Below, piece by piece: positions 43,926-53,001 of a stretch of DNA of 64,000 bases. Within the stretch, counting starts at the first letter, position 1. Each line of letters opens with the position of its first letter. The notes beneath the pieces are model-generated. The model did not search any database. It worked only from the letters and a program-made list of their open reading frames with translations, and was not told the DNA's origin. The stretch is from an uncultured Formosa sp. (GTDB taxonomy: Bacteria > Bacteroidota > Bacteroidia > Flavobacteriales > Flavobacteriaceae): NCBI RefSeq assembly GCF_947500765.1, contig NZ_CANMTH010000003.1:124001-188000 (forward strand). Direction: 5' to 3'. A program made the position numbers and the translations under genes.

Positions 43926-45898
43926 AATTCTTTATTTATTGGAATATCTATCGTAATCGAGGTACCGTGCCCCGGACTACTATCTATCTCTAAAGAACCT
44001 TGCACCTTATGAAGTCGTTCTTTAATATTACGAAGTCCTATTCCTTGTTTTTTGCTTTTTTGAAACCCTTTACCATTGTCGTTAATCACAATATTTAAAT
44101 GATCTTCATGTCTTGTAAGTTGTACATCTGCATAGGTAGCTTCTGCGTGTTTTAGAATATTATTAATTAACTCTTGTACAATTCGGTAAGCATCTGCTAA
44201 AAGTACATCTGGTAATTGATCTATCTCTTCTTCTGGAAAGAAAAAAGTTTGAATATCTATTTGTGTTTTTTGAGTAATCTGATCTATAAAATCGGTTAGA
44301 AAACTTGTAAATCCTATTTTAGAAAAGGAGAGTGGGTGAAGCTGATGAGAAAGGCTACGTACATCTACACAAGCATTACCTATGGCTTTAGCAATTCTTT
44401 TAGATTGCGATTCGTCTTGATGATTTTCTATATAATGCTCGAAGGCTATCTTAATACCAGCTAAATCACTACCAATACCATCATGAATTTCTCGTGCAAG
44501 TCTGGCGCGTTCTTCATCTTGCCCTTCTTGATAACGTTCGATAACAGATAATTTATGATCGTTTATCATCTGACTAATCTTCTGTTTCGCATTTTCTTCC
44601 TGTTGTAAACTTAATTCTTTTTGCACACGTAATCGCTTAATATAAGAAAGTCTTAATATAATTAAGGTAATTAAAACCAGTACAAAACCGGAAATTAAAG
44701 CATTTCTTACTAAAAGTTGACGTTTTACTGTCAGTTCTGCTTTTTGTAATTCTGCTTCGCTTAATTTTTGTTCCTTTTCTAACAGTTGAATTCGGGCTTC
44801 TTTTAATTGTGTTTCGTAACGTTCTTGAATTTTAGCAACATATTTTTCTTTGTCAAGCGAGTTTTGTTCAGCAACACTTATGACTCCTTTTTGATAGAAT
44901 TCCAGTGCTTTTTTATAATTGTTTTCTTTTTGGTAAAGTTGAGAAAGGTTTTTGTAAATATCAGATTTATAGCGTAGTAGTGATTGTTCTTCGCCAATAG
45001 ATAGAGCACGTTGAAAATAATTTATTGCTTCTCGTGTATGTCCTAGTTTTGTTTCACATAAACCTAAATCATTTAAAACAATGGTAATATCAGAGCTAAA
45101 TTTAAGTTCTTCTAAGAGCGTTAACGTTTTCTTTAAAGCAACAACGGCTTCTTCGCATTTACCTTCTTCCACAAGCATCTGAGAAAGATTAATATTTACA
45201 TAAGCGACAACGGCTTTATTTCCTTCTTTTTTTCTATATCCTAAAACCGTTTGGTAATGTTTACGAGCCTGATCAAATTTACCTTCTTCTTTTAAAATAT
45301 TCGCAAAATTAAATAGGGTAGTAAGTACGCCATCGTCATCACCAATTTCTCTATATAAATTAGCAGCACGATCTAAATTTTCAGCAGATTTTTTATACTC
45401 TTTTTGAAGCAGATACAGTGTCGCTATATTTTGATACGCATTGGCTTCTTGTACTTTATTATTTGTTTTTTCTGAAAAACTTAAGCATTGCATAAAATTA
45501 TCAATGGCTTTTGGGTATTCTCCCAAATTTTTATAAGCAGAAGCTAATATATTATAGCAAGCTGCTAAACCTTTATCCATCTCAAGTTTCTTAAGTAAAG
45601 TAATGGTCTGATTTGTATATTTTATTGTGCTTTTATAATCTCCAGTAATATTGCCTAAATTTCCTAAAGCATAAAGTGCTCTGGCCTCTTGAAGCTCTAT
45701 ATTTAACTTCTTACTTTCTTGAAGCCACTCTAAAGCCGCTTTTTTTGCAAGTTGTGGATTTGTATATAAATTATTTGAATATGCAACAGAAAGCGAGTCT
45801 ATAATTGATGTGTTGTTTGAAGTTTGCCCTACAGCCACATTAATTACTCCTAAGAAGAGTAATACAGTTAAAATCGAATATCTTGTAAATTGCTTCAT
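43922..45898 (-). CDS. TPR-containing sensor histidine kinase (NarX/DegS type)
   Basis: The 658-residue kinase has a signal peptide (about residues 1-25) and a periplasmic array of about seven TPRs (residues 50-370, for example YKSTIKYTNQTITLLKKL and AINYFQRALSIGEEQ). A coiled coil follows, then one membrane segment near residues 402-425 (NALISGFVLVLITLIILRLS). A HisKA_3 domain carries the phospho-histidine in ARLAREIHDGIGSDL. The ATP-binding domain has ELINNILKHAEA, NDNGKGF and GIGLRNIKERL. It senses an envelope signal, possibly protein-protein, and phosphorylates the regulator encoded by the overlapping downstream gene. It is the ninth gene of a ten-gene series that seems to be under its own control. 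Confidence 0.9.
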   Translation of the reverse strand: MKQFTRYSILTVLLFLGVINVAVGQTSNNTSIIDSLSVAYSNNLYTNPQLAKKAALEWLQESKKLNIELQEARALYALGNLGNITGDYKSTIKYTNQTITLLKKLEMDKGLAACYNILASAYKNLGEYPKAIDNFMQCLSFSEKTNNKVQEANAYQNIATLYLLQKEYKKSAENLDRAANLYREIGDDDGVLTTLFNFANILKEEGKFDQARKHYQTVLGYRKKEGNKAVVAYVNINLSQMLVEEGKCEEAVVALKKTLTLLEELKFSSDITIVLNDLGLCETKLGHTREAINYFQRALSIGEEQSLLRYKSDIYKNLSQLYQKENNYKKALEFYQKGVISVAEQNSLDKEKYVAKIQERYETQLKEARIQLLEKEQKLSEAELQKAELTVKRQLLVRNALISGFVLVLITLIILRLSYIKRLRVQKELSLQQEENAKQKISQMINDHKLSVIERYQEGQDEERARLAREIHDGIGSDLAGIKIAFEHYIENHQDESQSKRIAKAIGNACVDVRSLSHQLHPLSFSKIGFTSFLTDFIDQITQKTQIDIQTFFFPEEEIDQLPDVLLADAYRIVQELINNILKHAEATYADVQLTRHEDHLNIVINDNGKGFQKSKKQGIGLRNIKERLHKVQGSLEIDSSPGHGTSITIDIPINKEL

Positions 45899-45924
45899 TT
45901 ATAAAAGTTGTAAACTTAACACCT

Positions 45925-48186
45925 TTAGGCGAAATATATCGACCTTATTTTAGATTTGATTTGTTTTAACGTTTCAAGCTCATCATTTTCAAATGCAATA
46001 TCTAATTTAGAGATGTTTTCTAATAAATTATGCTGCAGAAAGATATCATCTTTAGAGTTTGTTTTTGCAATTTCTAGGTGTTCTAACAATGCTAGTTCTG
46101 AAGGTTTATCTCTACTTAAAAACATCGCGTTGTATTTGGTGTAATCTTCTAAATATCCAAAACCTTTAGAAGCTTCTTTTAATACTTTTAATAGTACATT
46201 AAATTCGTCTTTTTCAAATTGAAAAAAGCAATAATCAGGGTAGTTTTGCAAGAGCTTTTGAAAGGCATCATAACTTTCGGCGTATCGCTGCTCTTGATGT
46301 AGTAAATTTGCATAATCAAAACCTAATTTCCAATCTCTAGATTGAGGTACTTCTTTTTGAATGGTTTCACAAAGTGTAATAGCAGGTTCATTTTCACCAA
46401 AACCTTCGTTAGCACATGATAATGCTAATTTTAAATAATAGGCTTTATTTGTGGCTAAAGGCGCTGTTTTTTGTAAGGCTGTAGCAGCAGCAGTATTATC
46501 GCCTAACATCCAGTGTACAAACCCGTTGTTTCTGTGTTCTAAAAATGTTGTTGGATTGTCTATTAAATCGTCTGTTGTTACGTCAGGTAAATCGTCTGGT
46601 TTTGCTAAATAATCGAAAAAACAAATCCACTTAAATACAGTATATAACTCGGGTGCTAATTGTTCTTGCTCGTAATTATAAATGGCGTATTTGTGCGCTT
46701 CTTTGTAATCGCCCATTTCTATAAGGGCTTCAATACACATATTCATGGTGCTACAATAATCCGAATCTCCAATCTTATAAAACTCAATTTCAGCATACAT
46801 ATCTTCAAAAAATGCCGTAAAATTCTGATTGCGTTTATGAATAACCATACGTAAATTATACAACCATGGTGCATAAGAATGTGGTGGTAACGGAAAATCG
46901 TTAAGGGCTTCATTAATCACTTCATGGGCTTCATCAAATCGGCCTAATTTCACTAAAGCACGAGCCTGGAAAAATAAGGTTTTAAGCGTTGGTGTTTTTC
47001 GTCTATGAAATTGTACGACTATATCTAATATGCCTTGCCAGCTTTCTATACGGCTATTCACTTCTAATAAGTAAAACAAATATTCACTCATTCGAAGTCC
47101 GTTTCTATAGGCTTCATGGTACGCTTGTCCAGTTTCTTGATAATTTAAGTTAAAGAAAAAAGACTTCGCTTTTAAGACAAGTAATACTGGGTTTTTAGGA
47201 TTTAATGCTAAGCCACGCTCGACACAAATTTCTAAGGTTTTTTTGTTTTTTGAATAATAGTAAGACGAGTTTCCAATGAGTACATATTGATGTTGTGCCA
47301 ATTGCCAACCTGAGTTTGCTAAGGCTTGCATATAGGCTCGATATTCTTTAAAATTACTATAGTCTTCTTCAGGAAAATTAGGTTGCTCTGGTGCTCCTAG
47401 AATTTGAGATACCATATCATATTTCATAAAAGATTTGGCATAATCTGCTAATAAAATACGGGTGGTATTATTTAATTCTAGAAGTCGCCATTCCGAAACC
47501 CATTGCTTTTGATTTTCAGAAGCTTTACGCTCCCATAAATCCACTTGAATACGTGCTAAATTCTGACTAGCTAGGTCTAAACGTTCATCTAACTGTAACC
47601 CTTTTAAAACAGCTGTATTGTGTGTTGCTGATGCTAAATCTAATAATTCGTAACAATCTGCTTCTTCAGAAGAGTCACATAATTGTTCTAATTGAGTCGA
47701 TTGAATATCCCATAATAAAAAACGCGCTTCTGTTAATGCTGGATAACATTCTAAAATATATTTAAGTGTAATAATGGCTTCATTAAAGCGTTTTTCTTCT
47801 TGTAATTTTAACGCATAATGTAAGTGCAGTGTTTCGTTATATGGATGTGCTATTAATGCCATTTCATACACCGATTCGTTACATTGTTTATAGTAACTAC
47901 ACACATACTCGTAATCTGAAGGTAATACTTCTTTAATATTTATTAATGCGTTTAAATAAGATTCCATAGCATCTATGTTAAGCTCCTCATAAACGCCAAT
48001 GTATAACATGCAAATACGATAATATCTTGCAATATCAGCAAGATTACGATCTCCTAATATTTCAAAATTTTCATTAATATGAGTTATTATGGGCTCTAAA
48101 TGCGTAAAAAGATTCGCTTTGTAGAGGTCTTCTGCACGCTTAATTTGTTGGATAAGGTCTTGTCTTGTTACACTCATTTTTTCCAT
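45925..48186 (-). CDS. Large TPR-repeat cytoplasmic protein
   Basis: The 753-residue protein has no signal peptide and is helical throughout. Recognisable TPR-like pairs include NEAIITLKYILECYPALTEA, ARALVKLGRFDEAHEVINEA and YKEAHKYAIYNYEQEQLAPE. Its start overlaps the DUF1266-like gene by 13 bases, indicating coupled translation, and the sensor kinase begins 26 bases after its stop. It probably acts as a scaffold or regulator for the other members of this operon. No enzymatic motif is visible. In conflict and stress systems large TPR proteins often act as sensors, but that is only context. Confidence 0.65.
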   Translation of the reverse strand: MEKMSVTRQDLIQQIKRAEDLYKANLFTHLEPIITHINENFEILGDRNLADIARYYRICMLYIGVYEELNIDAMESYLNALINIKEVLPSDYEYVCSYYKQCNESVYEMALIAHPYNETLHLHYALKLQEEKRFNEAIITLKYILECYPALTEARFLLWDIQSTQLEQLCDSSEEADCYELLDLASATHNTAVLKGLQLDERLDLASQNLARIQVDLWERKASENQKQWVSEWRLLELNNTTRILLADYAKSFMKYDMVSQILGAPEQPNFPEEDYSNFKEYRAYMQALANSGWQLAQHQYVLIGNSSYYYSKNKKTLEICVERGLALNPKNPVLLVLKAKSFFFNLNYQETGQAYHEAYRNGLRMSEYLFYLLEVNSRIESWQGILDIVVQFHRRKTPTLKTLFFQARALVKLGRFDEAHEVINEALNDFPLPPHSYAPWLYNLRMVIHKRNQNFTAFFEDMYAEIEFYKIGDSDYCSTMNMCIEALIEMGDYKEAHKYAIYNYEQEQLAPELYTVFKWICFFDYLAKPDDLPDVTTDDLIDNPTTFLEHRNNGFVHWMLGDNTAAATALQKTAPLATNKAYYLKLALSCANEGFGENEPAITLCETIQKEVPQSRDWKLGFDYANLLHQEQRYAESYDAFQKLLQNYPDYCFFQFEKDEFNVLLKVLKEASKGFGYLEDYTKYNAMFLSRDKPSELALLEHLEIAKTNSKDDIFLQHNLLENISKLDIAFENDELETLKQIKSKIRSIYFA

Positions 48187-48833
48187 GTTTTAAACCAGTC
48201 GGCATGTTCTATATGTAAACGTTGGTAGCATTCCCAAAGGGTTTCTGTGCCCGGAAACTTACTCACATCTTGTTCTGTTACTCCTAAAACGTATTCATCT
48301 CCTAAACATACGTTACGGTGAAAATCGCTCCAACTAGAAAAAGTAGATTTTATAGTGTCATTAGCTTCTTCTAGACGTAAAATCATTTCATCTGTATTCA
48401 TAAAACCTAATACATGACCTAAGCGCATTTGAAAAATATAATATGCCATTTCGTAGCCAATAAGTTTTTCTTTTTTTAGGCTGAAACGGTATTTCCACAC
48501 CATTTTATAGATGCCTTTTGTACTCGGGTTTTCTTCGGCATTGTATTTGGCATCAAAGTCGGTTGTGGTACTCATACGAAATTCTAAAGCTAGTTTTTCG
48601 AACTTGTGTGAGACCATTTGTCCGCTTTCATAACGTTGTAAACTATTACGTAAATGCAAACCAGATTTTATACCGTACAAGTTTAAAAGCCGTTTGGCTT
48701 GTTTTACGTGCATGTCGTTTTCTAAGTCAAAACCAGACCAACTTGTTAAGTTGGCGTTTTTATAATTTTTCTTTAAAATCAAGGCCGATAAATTTAATTG
48801 GTCTTGTATTTCAGGTGTTATATCTTGTGTCAT
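48174..48833 (-). CDS. DUF1266-like protein
   Basis: The 219-residue cytoplasmic protein resembles DUF1266 (YbeU/YbeR-type). Near residues 125-180, GYEMAYYIFQMRLGHVLGFM, EMILRLEEANDTIKSTFSSW and SDFHRNVCLGDEYVLG follow the family order of helices, with the S-W-x-x-F/Y and G-x-E motifs. The function of the family is unknown. It sits between the 834-residue orphan (gap of 3 bases) and the TPR protein (overlap of 13 bases), so it is firmly inside the operon. Family confidence is moderate. Confidence 0.55.
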   Translation of the reverse strand: MTQDITPEIQDQLNLSALILKKNYKNANLTSWSGFDLENDMHVKQAKRLLNLYGIKSGLHLRNSLQRYESGQMVSHKFEKLALEFRMSTTTDFDAKYNAEENPSTKGIYKMVWKYRFSLKKEKLIGYEMAYYIFQMRLGHVLGFMNTDEMILRLEEANDTIKSTFSSWSDFHRNVCLGDEYVLGVTEQDVSKFPGTETLWECYQRLHIEHADWFKTWKK

Positions 48834-48836
48834 TAT

Positions 48837-51341
48837 CTAAGCATTTAATTGATCAACAACTTGTAATAAAGCGGTTGTTAATTCTTCTGAATAGGCTCCG
48901 GATTTTGCCATAGCCTGTAATCCCATTCCATATGAAAGTGCCATTTTAGTGCCTTTTACTAAGTGTACAAACAAACTTCGGCAAATATTTCCGTAGGTTT
49001 CTTGTGCTGTTCCTGGTGCTAAATTTGTATCGAGTAATGCCATGTAAAGAGCTTGATTAAATCGTGCTTCAATTCCTGTTTCATCATCAAGTAACCAAAC
49101 TTTAAATTCTTCTATTTTTTCATCTAAAGGTTGTAAAAGTTGGACATTACTGTTTTGGTTTTTGCTATAATTCTCTAGATTATGAAGTACAGCATCTACA
49201 TATTTTTGGTTAATTTCAGTAACTTCCATTTCTAATGTAATCGATAGGGGATTATTAACAGTTGTAGCTGTTTTTGTCGTTGTTTCTTCATTAAAGAGGT
49301 TCTGAAAAAAGACTTCGATAGCTGTTGTTAATTCTGTTTTATTACTGAAATCGGCTATCGTACTTAGACTATAATCATAAAGATATTTAGTAGTGTTTGC
49401 GTTTAGCTTATCTTTTTTTAATTCCCCTAGAAAATCGGTTAAATACACTTCCATTTCTGCTGAAATTTTTTCGAAAGCAATATTTTCAGAGCTTTTAATT
49501 TTACATTTTCTGTGAAAAGAGATGATACGGTTTATGGCTCTATCTAAAAAGTAACTCACATCTTCTTCTATAGCGTTAAAATAGGTTGCAGTACGTACGC
49601 CTTGTGTAGTTAACATATCTGAAACCCAAACAGCTTCTTGTCGGTAACTGTAATAAAAATCGCCTAAATAATTAAACCACGCTTGAATAATATTTAAATC
49701 CAAAGAGCGGTTTTCATTAATGTAATGTCCGCGAGCGAAGTCACTACAAAGGTCTTCAACGCAAGTATCAATATTTTTTAGTGCCGAAATCTCGTTAACT
49801 CGTGTAAAATTCCCTGGTTCTGTACATAATGCAGTAAGTGTTTTTACAATGAATGGTAAATGTTGTGTTCTAATAACATCATTCGTGTCTCTTGCCGAAT
49901 AGGCTAATGCTAATAAATATACTTGTAAAATGTCTTGCTGTTCTGCATTATATAATTCCGCTAACACCTCTCGTGCATCGTAAAACATACGGACTAAAAA
50001 CTGATTTAACGGATTTTTAAGACCTGCTTTTGTAAAGTTGTGAAGCCATGCTTTGAAGTTGTTTTGCGTTTGAAATACGTTCTGAATTAAAAACGTACCA
50101 GTTACTTGAAAATCTTGGTTCTGATAACGCATTAAAGGAAGCGTTCCTTTACAATCTTTAATTAATACCTTTGAAAATACAGTGTTGTAAGTTTCTGTTT
50201 GATTAGCAATACCTACTCTTGGATGACAGGTATCAAACCAAAACGGAATGCATTGCAATGGAAGCGCTTCTGCAGTACTATCACTTAGAATATGTATACC
50301 GTACTCCTTAAAAGCTTCTGTGTAAAAATTACTTCTGCCATCTGCCGTTAACCAATTTATAAATCGTAGATAACAAATATCTAATTGTTTTTGCGGAATA
50401 TTTTTATCGCGATTATTGAATAATAATACTTCTCCAGCATCCCAAACTTTAGCACCTAAACCTGCTATTAACGGATAGATATTTTCAGTGGTTTTTATAT
50501 TTAATAATTCTAAACTTTTTACTTCACCAAAAATTAATCGTTCTTTTATAGCATGGTTTGCCATTATAGCCACATTTGAATAGTCTTTATAGAAAGACGC
50601 TAATTCTTCACTTAACCAAGGTTTTACTATATCGTAAGCAGAAGTTACATACACGCGACCAACAGGTAATGCTTTGTGTAGTTTAGCAGTGAATTTAAAC
50701 CAATCTCCAGCAAAGAAATGTTGTATGAAATCGGTGTTTATTTTAAACGGATGTGTTGAATATGTTTGATCTGAATGAGCTACAGAATAATTTCCGACCA
50801 ATATATTGTGTTTCAGGCATTGCTGAATTAAAAAATCGGAACTCAATACATCTCGAATGTCAAAAATAGTGTTCACTAAAAAACGAGTAATAGGAAGAGA
50901 AGCTTCAGATTCACTTTGTACCAGCTTTTTTAAGACTTGAAAGAACTGTGAGATTAAAGATTCTGCAAGATGTTCCGAATGTATAAATCCTAAACTAAAC
51001 TGTAAGAATTCGACTAGTTTATGTATGCTTTTTTCATCCGGGTAAAATCCTTGTTCTAATAATGGTGCCCATGAAGCTACAAACTCTAAACCTTGTTTTT
51101 CATTGGCGTATAATTTTGGATAAAAATAGATGTGTTGTGCTACATTTTTAGTGAATTTTGTGTTTACACTTTTTATATTACTACTATTGGTCAATGTTTT
51201 ATAAGTGTCATGGTCTGTAGTATCTAATACTTCCAAAACTTGTAGTATAGCTTTTACTTCAGAAGCTTCAAGAGATTCTGTGTTTAATTGAGGTAATATG
51301 TGTTCTTTAAAAATCGCAGACATGTACGGGGTATTATTCAA
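48837..51341 (-). CDS. Large orphan protein of unknown family
   Basis: The 834-residue soluble, mostly helical protein has no signal or membrane segments. I recognise no family and no catalytic motif. It has an N-terminal helical repeat region (residues 1-180), a middle mixed alpha/beta segment containing SDSTAEALPLQCIPFWFDTC and HPRVGI (residues 350-375), and a long helical C-terminal part ending MALSYGMGLQAMAKSGAYSE. Its position between a SMI1/KNR4 gene and a DUF1266 gene in one operon suggests a central structural role. A helical-repeat fold is possible and should be predicted structurally. Confidence 0.6.
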   Translation of the reverse strand: MNNTPYMSAIFKEHILPQLNTESLEASEVKAILQVLEVLDTTDHDTYKTLTNSSNIKSVNTKFTKNVAQHIYFYPKLYANEKQGLEFVASWAPLLEQGFYPDEKSIHKLVEFLQFSLGFIHSEHLAESLISQFFQVLKKLVQSESEASLPITRFLVNTIFDIRDVLSSDFLIQQCLKHNILVGNYSVAHSDQTYSTHPFKINTDFIQHFFAGDWFKFTAKLHKALPVGRVYVTSAYDIVKPWLSEELASFYKDYSNVAIMANHAIKERLIFGEVKSLELLNIKTTENIYPLIAGLGAKVWDAGEVLLFNNRDKNIPQKQLDICYLRFINWLTADGRSNFYTEAFKEYGIHILSDSTAEALPLQCIPFWFDTCHPRVGIANQTETYNTVFSKVLIKDCKGTLPLMRYQNQDFQVTGTFLIQNVFQTQNNFKAWLHNFTKAGLKNPLNQFLVRMFYDAREVLAELYNAEQQDILQVYLLALAYSARDTNDVIRTQHLPFIVKTLTALCTEPGNFTRVNEISALKNIDTCVEDLCSDFARGHYINENRSLDLNIIQAWFNYLGDFYYSYRQEAVWVSDMLTTQGVRTATYFNAIEEDVSYFLDRAINRIISFHRKCKIKSSENIAFEKISAEMEVYLTDFLGELKKDKLNANTTKYLYDYSLSTIADFSNKTELTTAIEVFFQNLFNEETTTKTATTVNNPLSITLEMEVTEINQKYVDAVLHNLENYSKNQNSNVQLLQPLDEKIEEFKVWLLDDETGIEARFNQALYMALLDTNLAPGTAQETYGNICRSLFVHLVKGTKMALSYGMGLQAMAKSGAYSEELTTALLQVVDQLNA

Positions 51342-51378
51342 ATTATGTTTTAATCTGTTTTATGCTTTCTGGAAGATC

Positions 51379-52440
51379 TTATTCAACATAAACCCATTCG
51401 TTATCTTCAATGTCACCTTCATCACCCATTAAACTTTTTAGCAAAGCATTTAGATCTTCGGCTTCAATATATCCAATTTCTTGATCGGCGCCAAAACGAA
51501 TAATCTGGCCAGCAGTTCCTTTGGTATTAGGAGCGAAATCGAAAGCTAAAAAATTACCGTTTTGTAAATCGAAGAACGGAATCCAGTACGGTGTAGTGTA
51601 CATTAATAATGCTTTTCCTTTGTTGGTAGAGTAGGTGTCTAATAATTCCTCTTGTGTCCAATCATCATAACAATCTTTCCATTGTTTCCACTCTTTATAA
51701 ATATCTTCAGCCCCCATTATGGCGCATCTGTCAATCCCGTTATGTAGTGTTAAAAAATCTTTAATGATCTGTGGAAAAGGAAAACCTGCTTCGTTTTCAA
51801 ATTTCGTATAAATGGCATCATTGTTAGTTGGCGGATTAAATTTCAATCTTTTTTCTGTAATTAGAGCAATAAAAGATTGTGCAACTTCTTCTAAATTAAT
51901 CTGAGCTTCTAATTGAATATAAGAGCTTAGAAAATCGGCTTTTTCTTTGGCTAATTTTTCTGCTATAAATTGATTTGGAATGAATTTATCAATAAAAGCT
52001 CCTGTATTTTCATGTAACGAGGTGTTTTTTAAATTTGTTACAGGTTGTGAACTATAGCCATTTTTGCTAAAATCGTAAATAGTTGAGACTAATGTGTGTG
52101 TATCTTCATCGTCATCATCACGAAGAATTGTGGCATACCATTCTTCAAATAATGGTGTTTTTTCAATTTCAAACGTATAAACTACTTTCCCCTCTAAATA
52201 TCCAATACCATAAAAATGGTGAATAGTTTCATTGTCTGGCGTAATAAGCAAAAGCTTAAAAATTGGCTTTCCGGTACGTTTTGTTACAGCTTCTAAAAGT
52301 GTATCTCTAAATGTGAAGCAATTACTATAATGATTAGGATCTTCAAGTACAGGAAAGGTATTTATTTGAATGGTCTCAAAATTAAAATCGTCCCATTGTA
52401 AATCTTTTAATTCGTCGGAATATGCTATAAAGTTGGTCAT
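51379..52440 (-). CDS. SMI1/KNR4 (SUKH)-type domain protein
   Basis: The 353-residue protein has an N-terminal alpha/beta part (residues 1-170) of unknown type. A C-terminal SMI1/KNR4 domain (about 200-340) shows AGFPFPQIIKDFLTLHNGID, then WIPFFDLQNGNFLAFDFAPN and TAGQIIRFGADQEIGYIEAE. SUKH domains are frequent immunity proteins in polymorphic toxin systems, but here no toxin is adjacent. It has its own box (copy 8) and a -7-like TACTTTAG on the minus strand at 52464-52471, so it may be the first gene of an internal transcript within the minus-strand series. Confidence 0.75.
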   Translation of the reverse strand: MTNFIAYSDELKDLQWDDFNFETIQINTFPVLEDPNHYSNCFTFRDTLLEAVTKRTGKPIFKLLLITPDNETIHHFYGIGYLEGKVVYTFEIEKTPLFEEWYATILRDDDDEDTHTLVSTIYDFSKNGYSSQPVTNLKNTSLHENTGAFIDKFIPNQFIAEKLAKEKADFLSSYIQLEAQINLEEVAQSFIALITEKRLKFNPPTNNDAIYTKFENEAGFPFPQIIKDFLTLHNGIDRCAIMGAEDIYKEWKQWKDCYDDWTQEELLDTYSTNKGKALLMYTTPYWIPFFDLQNGNFLAFDFAPNTKGTAGQIIRFGADQEIGYIEAEDLNALLKSLMGDEGDIEDNEWVYVE

Positions 52441-52491
52441 TTTACGTTTCTAGATTTAGAATGCTAAAGTACTTTGGAACATCGTAATCTT

Positions 52492-52511
52492 TATCCCTGA
52501 AACTAATGATT
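52492..52511 (-). promoter_or_regulatory. Shared 20-bp box, copy 8 (internal promoter)
   Basis: TATCCCTGAAACTAATGATT lies in the 93-base gap before the SMI1/KNR4 gene. It is centred 36.5 bases from the end of the minus-strand -7-like TACTTTAG (52464-52471). Confidence 0.5.
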
Positions 52512-52533
52512 TTATATAAAAGGCGATACGTGT

Positions 52534-52950
52534 TTAATTGTTAATTATATCTTTTAACGTACTTTCTAATAATGGAAATTGCTTTGATTCAATCTGACTA
52601 ACAAGGCATCTGATTTTCTTTTCTTTTCCGTCTGAATTCTCATACGTAATCACGATGACTTTTTTTTCAACCGCAAAAGATTTAAGCGCACTATAAGGCA
52701 CCGTTGTTTTACCTATAACTCCTGGTTGAAACACGAAATGGGTCTCAAAAAAAATGAAAATATTAAGCTTCTTATTAAAGGCATAGAGACCAAAAAATAA
52801 GATAGCACAGCCTAAAGGCATCACTGCAGCTATATATGTATCTTGTAGGGAAATTAGGCAAAGCCCTATCATAAATAGAGCAAAAACTAAAGGTTTATTT
52901 TTTGCTTTAGAACTTAATTCAATACCCAATTCAGTGTCTGTTTTAGTCAT
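52534..52950 (-). CDS. Small membrane protein with PH-like domain
   Basis: The 138-residue protein has two closely spaced membrane segments (about residues 18-53: KPLVFALFMIGLCLISLQD, then AAVMPLGCAILFFGLYAF). A C-terminal beta-rich stretch (TVPYSALKSFAVEKKVIVIT) resembles bacterial PH domains (bPH/YdbT-like). It is encoded between the PurA-like and SMI1/KNR4 genes in the same orientation. It could anchor part of the encoded machinery to the inner membrane. The PH-like call is tentative. Confidence 0.5.
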   Translation of the reverse strand: MTKTDTELGIELSSKAKNKPLVFALFMIGLCLISLQDTYIAAVMPLGCAILFFGLYAFNKKLNIFIFFETHFVFQPGVIGKTTVPYSALKSFAVEKKVIVITYENSDGKEKKIRCLVSQIESKQFPLLESTLKDIINN

Positions 52951-53001
52951 GTTGTACTTTGTGAATTTATATTTAAAGTCGAGTTATAATCTCTTATAAC
53001 A

